From: CAYNJF01 sp964397555
GTDB lineage: Bacteria; Pseudomonadota; Gammaproteobacteria; Berkiellales; Berkiellaceae
Direction: 5' to 3'
Length of the DNA stretch: 64,000 nt
Assembly: GCA_964397555.1 (NCBI GenBank)
Contig: CAYNJF010000008.1
Coordinates: 6,216-70,215 of the forward strand
The translations under genes and the position numbers were made by a program. This document shows positions 1 to 7,234 of the stretch, piece by piece; positions within the stretch are counted from its first letter, which is position 1, and every line of letters begins with the position of its first letter. The notes beneath the pieces are model-generated. The model was not told the DNA's origin, ran no database searches, and was given only the letters and a program-made list of their open reading frames with translations.

Positions 1-1
1 A

Positions 2-454
2 TGGCTAGCGGACATAGGTATGGCTTTGAGCCCAGGCCAACCGTTGTACGTCATGTTCTTAGGTGGTGCTATTTTATTCTTCGCGTTTTTCTACACCGCT
101 TTGGTGTTCAACCCAAGAGAAACCGCAGATAACCTCAAGCGAGGCGGTGCGTTCATTCCGGGGATTCGTCCAGGTGAACAAACCACAAGATACATCGACA
201 AAGTGATGACAAGACTGACCTTTGTGGGTGGTTTATACATCATGGCGGTGGCTCTTTTACCTGAGTTCCTAATATTAGGTTGGCAGGTGCCGTTCTACTT
301 CGGTGGAACATCGTTATTGATTATTGTAGTTGTGGTGATGGATTTCATCTCACAGGTGCAAGCACACTTAATGTCTTCTCAATACGAGTCACTTATTAAG
401 AAGGCTAACGTAAAAAATAAGCCATCTGATGGCGGTGGATTCGGGTTATTTTAG
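2..454 (+). CDS. secY: Protein translocase subunit SecY, C-terminal part (5' end outside window)
   Basis: The reading frame is already open at base 2 and runs to a TAG at 452-454, so only about the last 150 residues are present. The fragment has the late SecY membrane segments, the cytoplasmic loop with FNPRETADNLKRGGAFIPGI and GEQT, and a final stretch near SSQYESLIKKAN. SecY forms the inner-membrane protein-conducting channel with SecE and SecG. It is followed by rpmJ with only 12 bases between them, the usual spc-operon order in gammaproteobacteria. The ATG at 20 is internal and not the true start. Confidence 0.97.
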   Translation, partial: WLADIGMALSPGQPLYVMFLGGAILFFAFFYTALVFNPRETADNLKRGGAFIPGIRPGEQTTRYIDKVMTRLTFVGGLYIMAVALLPEFLILGWQVPFYFGGTSLLIIVVVVMDFISQVQAHLMSSQYESLIKKANVKNKPSDGGGFGLF

Positions 455-466
455 GAGTATTTTAAG

Positions 467-583
467 ATGAAGGTTAGAGCTTCAGTGAAGAAAATTTGCA
501 AAAGCTGCAAAGTAATCAAGAGACACGGCAAAGTACGTGTTATTTGTGACGCAAATCCAAGGCATAAGCAAGTCCAAGGTTAG
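467..583 (+). CDS. rpmJ: 50S ribosomal protein L36
   Basis: A 38-residue reading frame starting MKVRASVKKICKSCK and ending RHKQVQG. The zinc-binding Cys/His set of L36 (two CxxC-type cysteines, a later Cys and a His) is present. A ribosome binding site (AGGAG) lies about 12 bases upstream, just after the secY stop. L36 is the small zinc-ribbon protein of the large subunit. Its position between secY and rpsM is the conserved one, and the length matches the family exactly. Confidence 0.97.
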   Translation: MKVRASVKKICKSCKVIKRHGKVRVICDANPRHKQVQG

Positions 584-689
584 CCAAAAGCTGGCAATTT
601 GGTTAGCATTATGCTTTAATTTGGGTTTTATTTTTATCGTGTGTGGGACGATTCCTGCGTAATAAGTTTAAGTTGGGGGTTTGTCGTAA

Positions 690-1085
690 ATGGCAGCTAC
701 TGTAATGCGTATTCAAGGTGTGCCTTTGCCTAATAATAAGGCCACTGCACATGCTTTGACCGCGATCTATGGCATTGGTATTAAGACCGCTAGAGACATC
801 TGTAAAGCTGCAGGTGTGGACACTAATACTCGATTAGGTCAGATCGAAGAGTCTGATAAGCAAGCGATTGAGTCAGAGATTGAAAGATTGATTGGCGCTG
901 GCGACCTTGTGATTGAAGGTGAGCTAAGACGTGAAATTGCTGGAAACATCGAGCGTTTGAAGCGTATTAAGTGCTACAGAGGTTTGCGTCACAGAAACAA
1001 GCTTCCAGCACGTGGTCAGCGTACCAAGACGAACGCTCGTACTCGCAAAGGTAAGAAGAAGCTTGTCGCAGGCAAGAAAAAGTAG
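690..1085 (+). CDS. rpsM: 30S ribosomal protein S13
   Basis: A 131-residue S13, somewhat longer than the usual ~118. Diagnostic segments are YGIGIKTARDICKAAG (helix-two-turn-helix), GELRREI, CYRGLRHR and the basic tail RGQRTKTNARTRKG. It binds the head of the 30S subunit and contacts the P-site tRNA. The extra length comes from a few residues before GELRREI and a lysine-rich end. The 106-base gap before it (584-689) is larger than the others in this operon. In E. coli the alpha operon is autoregulated by S4 through a leader at this place, so the gap is a plausible site for such control; I did not identify the fold. Confidence 0.96.
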   Translation: MAATVMRIQGVPLPNNKATAHALTAIYGIGIKTARDICKAAGVDTNTRLGQIEESDKQAIESEIERLIGAGDLVIEGELRREIAGNIERLKRIKCYRGLRHRNKLPARGQRTKTNARTRKGKKKLVAGKKK

Positions 1086-1112
1086 TTAACTAAATCATTG
1101 GAACATTAGATT

Positions 1113-1628
1113 ATGTCTGAACAACAAAACACTGAAGAAGCTGTGACAAGCGCTCAAGCTCCTCAAGTAGAGAGCACAGAAGAGGGTTCACAAACTGAAT
1201 CAGGCGAAGGCAGCGAAGGTTCTTCAGCGGCCTCTGGTGATACCAAAACCAAAGCCAGACGTTCAAGAAAATATAAGCGTATCGTCTCAGATGTCATTGT
1301 TCACATCCACGCCACGTTTAACAACACAATCATCACTGTCACAGACGTTAAAGGTAACACTTTAAGCTGGGCAACAGCGGGTGGTAGTGGCTTTAGAGGT
1401 TCTCGTAAGAGCACGCCTTTCGCGGGTCAGGTAGCGACAACTCGTGCCTTGCAAAAAGCTAAAGAGCTTTATGGCATTGAGAGCGCTGAAATCCGTGTAT
1501 CAGGTCCTGGACCAGGTCGTGATGCCTCTATCAGAGCTGTTAAAGACTTTGTCAGCATCAGTGCAATTTGCGATGTTACTGGCATTCCATTTAATGGTTG
1601 TCGTGCGCCTAAAGAACGCAGAGTTTAA
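1113..1628 (+). CDS. rpsK: 30S ribosomal protein S11 with N-terminal acidic extension
   Basis: The C-terminal ~125 residues are a normal S11: VHIHATFNNTIITVTD, WATAGGSGFRGSRKSTPFA, GPGPGRDASIRA and the ending NGCRAPKERRV. In front lies an extra ~42-residue segment rich in Ser, Glu, Gln and Gly, with no in-frame ATG between the start and the S11 core, so it is probably translated. The ribosome binding site is weak. S11 sits on the 30S platform and contacts the 3' end of 16S rRNA. Family length is about 129 against 171 here. It lies in the alpha operon between rpsM and rpsD. Confidence 0.95.
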   Translation: MSEQQNTEEAVTSAQAPQVESTEEGSQTESGEGSEGSSAASGDTKTKARRSRKYKRIVSDVIVHIHATFNNTIITVTDVKGNTLSWATAGGSGFRGSRKSTPFAGQVATTRALQKAKELYGIESAEIRVSGPGPGRDASIRAVKDFVSISAICDVTGIPFNGCRAPKERRV

Positions 1629-1655
1629 TTGAATTAATTTATTGGTGTAAATTCT

Positions 1656-2273
1656 ATGGCTAGAGACACACAAGCTACTTGTCGGATTATGCGTCGTTAC
1701 GGTCTTGACCTTGACTTCAAAACTCGTGATGCCGAATCTAAATGTAACTTTAAAACACCTCCAGGTGAGCACGGTGCCAAGCGTAAGCGTCGTGATTCTG
1801 GGTATGGTGAGCAATTAGCAGCTAAACAAGCCCTTCGTTTGATGTACGGTTTGCTTGAGAAGCAGTTCAGAAATCTTTACAAAAAAGCAGACAGAATTAA
1901 GGGGCCAACAGGTCACGTACTTCTTCAATTGCTTGAATCTCGTTTAGATAACGTCGTTTACAGAATGGGTTTTGCCGCGACTCGTCGTGAAGCACGTCAG
2001 TTGGTCAATCATAAGTCCATCGTTGTTAACGGTGACGTTGTCAGCATTGCTTCTTACCACGTTAAACCTGGTGATGTTGTGAGCATTCGCGAGAAATCAA
2101 AGACCCAAACGAGAATCATGGATGCCATTAAGCATGCTCAAGATTCTGAGAGCTCTGAGTGGATGAGTGTTGACTTCACGAAGATGTCAGGTGAGTTCAA
2201 GCGTATTCCAGATCGTGATGAACTACCAAGCTTTATTAATGAGCAGCTCATTGTAGAGCTTTACTCTAAGTAA
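1656..2273 (+). CDS. rpsD: 30S ribosomal protein S4
   Basis: A 205-residue S4, the normal length. The S4 RNA-binding domain is visible in the second half (SRLDNVVYRMGFAATRREAR, QLVNHKSIVVNG). S4 nucleates 30S assembly by binding 16S rRNA and in gammaproteobacteria represses translation of the alpha operon. It lies 27 bases after rpsK and 23 before rpoA, so the four genes are almost certainly one transcript. Confidence 0.97.
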   Translation: MARDTQATCRIMRRYGLDLDFKTRDAESKCNFKTPPGEHGAKRKRRDSGYGEQLAAKQALRLMYGLLEKQFRNLYKKADRIKGPTGHVLLQLLESRLDNVVYRMGFAATRREARQLVNHKSIVVNGDVVSIASYHVKPGDVVSIREKSKTQTRIMDAIKHAQDSESSEWMSVDFTKMSGEFKRIPDRDELPSFINEQLIVELYSK

Positions 2274-2296
2274 GACCCAAGGGAGGCAAGCATTTA

Positions 2297-3310
2297 ATGC
2301 AACGTCCATACAGTGAATTTTTAAAGCCCAGATCAATATCTGTGCAAGACATGGGTAATAACCATGCTCGTGTCATGCTTGAGCCTTTAGAGCGTGGATT
2401 TGGTCATACGCTTGGAAACGCTCTGCGTCGTATTCTATTGTCATCCATGCCCGGCGCAGCCGTGGTCAAGGCTCAAATTGATGGTGTGCTTCATGAGTAC
2501 ACGACCATGGAAGGAGTTCACGAGGACGTCATTGAGATCTTGCTAAACTTGAAAGGCATTGCCTTCAAGATGCATGGCGATACCAAAGGTGAAGTAGAGC
2601 TTACGCTTGAAAAATCTTCTGCCGGTCAAGTGACTGCAGGTGACATTCAGTTGGAGCATGACATTGAAGTTGTGAACCCTGATCATGTGATTGCAACCCT
2701 TACGGCTGACGTACCATTTAGAATGACCATCACTGTCGCTCAAGGCCGTGGTTATGAGCCTGTCACAGCTCGTAAACAAGCCGCTGAGCTTGAAGGCACT
2801 GGAGCCACCATTGGTCATTTACAGGTCGATGCTTCTTTCAGTCCTATCCGTGTGGTGACTTACATGGTTGAAAGTGCTCGTGTTGAAGGTCGTACTGACT
2901 TAGATAAGTTGGTCATTGATCTTGAAACCAATGGGACCATTGACCCCGAAGAGGCCATTCGCCGCGCAGCTACGATTCTAGCGAATCAATTGTCGGTCTT
3001 CGTTGACCTTCGTGGTGAAGAAAAACCTCAAGAGACCCAAAAAGAAGTTGGTATTGACCCAATCTTATTGCGTCCGGTAGATGAGTTAGAACTAACGGTT
3101 CGTTCTGCAAACTGTTTGAAAGCTGAAAACATCTACTACATTGGTGATTTGATCCAACGTAGTGAGATGGAGCTTCTTAAGACCCCAAATCTTGGTAAGA
3201 AATCTTTGACTGAAATCAAAGACATCCTTGCCTCTAAAGGGCTGTCACTTGGTATGAAGCTCGAAGGATGGCCACCAGCCAGTTTGGAAGAGAAAAAAGA
3301 AGTTTCCTAA
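2297..3310 (+). CDS. rpoA: DNA-directed RNA polymerase subunit alpha
   Basis: A 337-residue alpha subunit. The N-terminal dimerisation domain shows LEPLERGFGHTLGNALRRIL and HEYTTMEGVHEDVIEILLN. The C-terminal domain that binds promoter UP elements and activators shows RSANCLKAENIYYIGDL and TPNLGKKSLTEIKDIL. A GGGAGG ribosome binding site lies just upstream of the ATG. Its position between rpsD and rplQ is canonical. Confidence 0.98.
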   Translation: MQRPYSEFLKPRSISVQDMGNNHARVMLEPLERGFGHTLGNALRRILLSSMPGAAVVKAQIDGVLHEYTTMEGVHEDVIEILLNLKGIAFKMHGDTKGEVELTLEKSSAGQVTAGDIQLEHDIEVVNPDHVIATLTADVPFRMTITVAQGRGYEPVTARKQAAELEGTGATIGHLQVDASFSPIRVVTYMVESARVEGRTDLDKLVIDLETNGTIDPEEAIRRAATILANQLSVFVDLRGEEKPQETQKEVGIDPILLRPVDELELTVRSANCLKAENIYYIGDLIQRSEMELLKTPNLGKKSLTEIKDILASKGLSLGMKLEGWPPASLEEKKEVS

Positions 3311-3337
3311 AATTTTGAATAAGAGTTGGATTTTGTC

Positions 3338-3712
3338 ATGAGACATCGCTGTTCAGGTAGAAAATTAAATAGAAATAGTAGTCACCGTACTGCTATGTTC
3401 CGTAATATGACATGTTCTTTGCTAGAGCACGGGATTATCAAAACCACCGTAGCTAAAGCCAAAGAACTTCGCTCTAAAGCTGAGCCGATTATTACGCTTG
3501 CTAAAGAAGATAGCGTGGCCAATCGTCGTCTAGCTTACAACCGTCTTCAAAATAAGAAGATTTTGGGTAAGCTTTTCACCGAAATCGGTCCTGCAAATAA
3601 AGAGCGCCCTGGTGGTTACATTCGTATTTTAAAATGCGGTTACCGTCCAGGCGACAATGCGCCAATGGCGTACGTCGAGCTAGTTGAAAGAGAGCAAGCT
3701 AACGCCGAATAA
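3338..3712 (+). CDS. rplQ: 50S ribosomal protein L17
   Basis: I place the start at the ATG of MRHRCSGRKLNRNSSHR, the conserved L17 N-terminus. An upstream in-frame TTG at 3326 would add only four unconserved residues. Diagnostic stretches are AMFRNM, LITLAKEDSVANRRLA-like residues and RILKCGYRPGDNAPMA. L17 is a large-subunit protein and the last gene of the alpha operon. A strong Rho-independent terminator follows 20 bases after the stop. Confidence 0.96.
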   Translation: MRHRCSGRKLNRNSSHRTAMFRNMTCSLLEHGIIKTTVAKAKELRSKAEPIITLAKEDSVANRRLAYNRLQNKKILGKLFTEIGPANKERPGGYIRILKCGYRPGDNAPMAYVELVEREQANAE

Positions 3713-3731
3713 GCCGCAGTTACTCTCTTAG

Positions 3732-3757
3732 AGCCAGGCTAAGCCTGGCTTTTTTTT
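3732..3757 (+). terminator. Rho-independent terminator of the alpha operon
   Basis: Perfect 8-bp stem AGCCAGGC / GCCTGGCT around a TAA loop, followed directly by a run of seven T. It marks the end of the ribosomal block; the giant-gene array begins about 100 bases further on. Confidence 0.9.
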
Positions 3758-3864
3758 GCTTCTCTTAGTATTTAACTTTCTAAATTACTACGTAAGCTTT
3801 TGGGTGATCACGCACCTTGTTTCAACGTTGTCTTTCTTCGTAATCCCATATCGGTCTTGTTGTC

Positions 3865-6800
3865 ATGCTTAACTATTTCAAATCCCTTTTATCTAGTCCC
3901 TCACCAACACCTATTTTTGAAGACGCTGGTGAGTTACTTTCTCAACCCTATCTCGATGAGGTTCTATCGGTGAGGCAGTTGATGGGGTTGTCAATGTCTC
4001 AAAAGATACTAAGCCTTGGGTTGTATTCACCAGAATATCGACAAAAGTCAATAGAGGCATTAAAGGGAATTCTTAATTCAAATGAGAGTACAAAGTCATA
4101 CTTTATTAGATTATTAAATGATGATGATTCAATTTACAGAGGCTTTGAGAGCATGCTTGGCTTGCGTGTTCAGGTTGTTGAAGGAAGTGAGCGAGAAGTA
4201 AGGCAATTTAATCATCAAATTCAAATAGCATATAGTGTCCTTCATGATTTGATTCCGTTATTCCCAGAAGCAGAGCGTCTTTTGTGTCTAAAGGGTGCGA
4301 TCCTGAATATGTCTGTTAATTTGCTACAGTCCTACCTGGATTGGCTGAATAATGAAATTTTTATTGCTCCTCAATATAAGGAGGCTTTATTTGAATGTCT
4401 GTCTCTGGTATTAGGATTGGCAAAGGACTCAGGCGTTGTTGAGTCTTATGACACTGATTGTATAAGTATTTTCATTACATTATTGCGGATGAGGAAATTG
4501 CTTCCCAGTCTAGAAGAGAGGCTTGAGCTGTCAGATGATGAATCGGAACGCTTTCGTATGGGGTATGTTCTATTCTATGGGTCAGTTTATGTAAATAATT
4601 CCTCTCTAATTCATGGAAAACTTTCCTATGATCTTTATAGGGCAGTCATATCAAGAGAGAGTGACCCAGAATTAGATGAATTTTATTTTGCGTCTAAGGT
4701 ACATCATCGCACATATGATGAAGCGGAGCGGTTTTTACCAGCATTGGAGACAGGATCGGATTCTACCACCTTTTCAGTGGCGGAGCGGTTTTTAACAGCA
4801 TTGGAGACAGGATCGGATTCTACCACCTTTTCAGCGGCGGAGTGGTTATTAACAGCATTGGAGACAGGATCGGATTCTACCACCGTTTCAGCGGCGGAGC
4901 GGTTTTTAACAGCATTGGAGACAGGATCGGATTTTACCACCTTTTCAGCGATTGAAGGTGAAAGTGATTCCGATGAAGCCTATTTATCGGCTGAAGATGA
5001 TTTGGAAGAAGTCATCGATGGTGTTGGTGGATTAAGTCTTAATAATCACGACGAGGAAGCTGTACCTAATAATTCTGAGAGGATAGCAGCTCTCACAAAA
5101 CAACTTGAAAAGAGCCAGAGACAAAGGGAATCGAAGACGCAACAAATCGAGATTTTGAGGGATAAGCTTGAAGAAGCTCAAGATCAAGTGAGAAAGCTAA
5201 AGCGTGCCATTACGATAAAAAACCAGCCACATAGAGAAAAGCTGCGTCGATTAAAAGATGAGCGGGATGTAATAGTTGAAGAAAAACATGCATTGGCAGA
5301 AGAGCTTGAGACAAAGGATCAAGAACTGCTTGCATTGGCAGAGGCGCTCGAAGCTATGGGTCAAGAAAAAAATGCATTGGAAGAAGAGCTGGATGCAATG
5401 ATTCAAGAAAAACTTGCATTGGAAGCAAAACTTGAAAGACAAGAAACAGTTCACACTCAGGAAATTATATTACTTCATACAAAATTGGAAGGGAATCAAG
5501 CGGGACATCAATCAGAAATTGATAGTATCAAAGAAAGGCTAAAAAAAAATCTCTTGTCAGCTGAAGCTAAAATCAGAGAACTGCAAGATATGATAAAAAC
5601 AACCCAAGCACAAAATAATGAGAAATCCAGAGAACTCGCCCGTCTAAGAAAACAAAATCATAGTTTACGAAAACAAGCAACAGAGCTTGAGGTAGAACGT
5701 AGAGTTCTTCACAAGAACAATGGTGAACTTACAGCGATTGTTACGCGACTCTCTGAGGAAAAGCAACGCTGTTTATCTGACATAGCGGGATTGAGCGCCC
5801 AGGTTGTACAATTGCAAACCTTTGTTACAGGACAACAGGAAGTCCTTGCTACACAGCAATTTCAAACCAAGACTAATTTTGATGCTGCGGTTGAAGGTTT
5901 AAACGCTCAGAGAATAAAGACCAAGAAGCTACATCACCAAGAACTTAAATATAATGTAAATAATGAGCGAGCCCACTTTACCATTCCAGGTGAAGTTATA
6001 GAAATTATGGCTCTACTAGAGGCCCTTGGGGCTAACGCTTATATTTATGGCGGCTTTATTCGTGATCAACTTTTTGCTCAACCGTACAATGACATTGATA
6101 TCATTTGTGATCTTCATCCAAGTGCTATTGAACTTTTTGTAAACTTGATTGATGAGAGATTCGACCTTACGGTAGTAAAAAGTAAACACATTGATGGTTT
6201 GTATCGTATTTTTCTAGATGACGGTGTTTTCATTGAAATTTGTTTTAAGCCTATAGATATGCTAGAACATGCCCAAAGTGCTGATATGAATGTCAATTCC
6301 TTTCTTCTCTCAAGTAAAGGTTATTTATTTGATCCATTAAATGAGTTTAACAATGTTATAGCTGGTGTCTTCAGGCTTTTGGGGGGCACAGAGAAGCTTA
6401 TTCAAGATCCGGTTCGTATTTTAAGGGCACTAAAAGTGTGGTTGAAAACCGATAGTTTACCCTCGAATGAAGACAGAGTGTCTATTGTTGAGTCAATGCA
6501 TCATGTTTACCAACTCCCTATTCGAGTATTTATGCAACACATGTTTCATTTATTAAAAGTCCGTCCCGAAGCCCTTCTATCTTTTTTGGTTCAATTTGAA
6601 GCTCACGAGTCAATTTTGATGGATCTCTTTTTCAGAAATGGAATTAGTGCATTACCAGAGCCTTTGATGGAAAGATTTTTTAACGAATTTATTGACTTAA
6701 TACTTGACCATCAAAGGTATCAAACGTTCTTCCCATGCTTTTTAAGCCTATGCCATAAATTTAAGCTACTAGTGAGCGAGGATAGTTCAATTTCGAGCAA

Positions 6801-7014
6801 TACAAATGCTGATTATGTTCGTTCATTTTTTGCACCTTGGCGTGATGACCCAAACTACGAAAGTGTTTGCAAAATGAATCAAGTTACAAAGGCTACAACA
6901 AGTCCGCCTTTAACTCCCCGCTTTGATCAGTTTGGAGCCACAACCTCTCAGGCTTTAGCGACACGTGCTGGTACCTCATCAAGTTCGGAGCTTCCAAGAA
7001 CCAAGCCACCGTAG
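3865..7014 (+). CDS. Giant coiled-coil protein with C-terminal nucleotidyltransferase-like head (paralog A)
   Basis: 1049 residues. Residues 1-280 are helical and unlike the other three paralogs. Residues 287-362 are four 19-residue repeats (AERFLTALETGSDSTTFSA type). About 400-690 is a Lys/Glu/Gln-rich coiled coil. The C-terminal third resembles the head of class II CCA-adding enzyme/poly(A) polymerase: GGFIRD at 729-734, the metal-binding pair D743-I-D745, then ADMNVNSF and QDPVRILRALK, which match the RRDFTINA and EDPLRILRAVR motifs in altered form. A conserved FAPWRDDP motif lies near the end. No signal peptide or membrane span is seen. RNA or nucleotide transfer is possible but unproven; the long coiled coil argues against an ordinary tRNA enzyme. 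The start codon lacks a clear ribosome binding site. Confidence 0.85.
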   Translation: MLNYFKSLLSSPSPTPIFEDAGELLSQPYLDEVLSVRQLMGLSMSQKILSLGLYSPEYRQKSIEALKGILNSNESTKSYFIRLLNDDDSIYRGFESMLGLRVQVVEGSEREVRQFNHQIQIAYSVLHDLIPLFPEAERLLCLKGAILNMSVNLLQSYLDWLNNEIFIAPQYKEALFECLSLVLGLAKDSGVVESYDTDCISIFITLLRMRKLLPSLEERLELSDDESERFRMGYVLFYGSVYVNNSSLIHGKLSYDLYRAVISRESDPELDEFYFASKVHHRTYDEAERFLPALETGSDSTTFSVAERFLTALETGSDSTTFSAAEWLLTALETGSDSTTVSAAERFLTALETGSDFTTFSAIEGESDSDEAYLSAEDDLEEVIDGVGGLSLNNHDEEAVPNNSERIAALTKQLEKSQRQRESKTQQIEILRDKLEEAQDQVRKLKRAITIKNQPHREKLRRLKDERDVIVEEKHALAEELETKDQELLALAEALEAMGQEKNALEEELDAMIQEKLALEAKLERQETVHTQEIILLHTKLEGNQAGHQSEIDSIKERLKKNLLSAEAKIRELQDMIKTTQAQNNEKSRELARLRKQNHSLRKQATELEVERRVLHKNNGELTAIVTRLSEEKQRCLSDIAGLSAQVVQLQTFVTGQQEVLATQQFQTKTNFDAAVEGLNAQRIKTKKLHHQELKYNVNNERAHFTIPGEVIEIMALLEALGANAYIYGGFIRDQLFAQPYNDIDIICDLHPSAIELFVNLIDERFDLTVVKSKHIDGLYRIFLDDGVFIEICFKPIDMLEHAQSADMNVNSFLLSSKGYLFDPLNEFNNVIAGVFRLLGGTEKLIQDPVRILRALKVWLKTDSLPSNEDRVSIVESMHHVYQLPIRVFMQHMFHLLKVRPEALLSFLVQFEAHESILMDLFFRNGISALPEPLMERFFNEFIDLILDHQRYQTFFPCFLSLCHKFKLLVSEDSSISSNTNADYVRSFFAPWRDDPNYESVCKMNQVTKATTSPPLTPRFDQFGATTSQALATRAGTSSSSELPRTKPP
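4723..4950 (+). repeat. Four in-frame 57-bp tandem repeats inside paralog A
   Basis: Four consecutive 57-base units coding for 19-residue repeats (AERFLTALETGSDSTTFSA and close variants). The near-identical DNA points to recent expansion or slippage. The array is in frame and inside an uninterrupted coding region, so it is a protein repeat and not a CRISPR. Confidence 0.95.
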
Positions 7015-7024
7015 AATCAGAGTC

Positions 7025-7047
7025 AGCCCTAAGGGCTCTTCTTTTTT
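7025..7047 (+). terminator. Probable Rho-independent terminator after paralog A
   Basis: A short stem AGCCC / GGGCT with a TAA loop, followed by CTTCTTTTTT. It lies 11 bases after the stop codon at 7014. The stem is short, so termination may be partial. Confidence 0.65.
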
Positions 7048-7197
7048 AACGCCTATATCTATGCATAGTCTTATACGTTAGTTTTGACTATCGGAAGTCC
7101 TATATCTGATGAGAGGAGGTTTTTTTTAGAAATCCATGATTATCAGATGAAACGCTTGTTAGGAGGGACAAGTGGGGATATGAGGTCAGTATTCAAT

Positions 7198-7206
7198 TGG
7201 TATAAT
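7198..7206 (+). promoter_or_regulatory. Extended -10 promoter element for paralog B
   Basis: TGGTATAAT is a perfect extended -10 (TG-N-TATAAT). It would start transcription about 20 bases before the ATG at 7235, which itself has AAGG at 7225-7228 and a 6-base spacer. No good -35 box is seen, as is usual for extended -10 promoters. It supports the start at 7235 over any upstream reading frame. Confidence 0.55.
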
Positions 7207-7234
7207 ACGGTAAGTCAGTCAACCAAGGTTTTGC

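Noticed and set aside
584..689. tRNA or other RNA gene between rpmJ and rpsM
   Set aside because: No cloverleaf could be drawn; only a weak CCAAA/TTTGG hairpin is present. The gap is more likely an operon leader.
4704..4940. Minus-strand repeat protein opposite the 57-bp repeats
   Set aside because: It is only the mirror image of the paralog A repeats.
4723..4950. CRISPR-like tandem array
   Set aside because: Units are contiguous, without unique spacers, and code in frame for a protein repeat. The same applies to 28618-28836.
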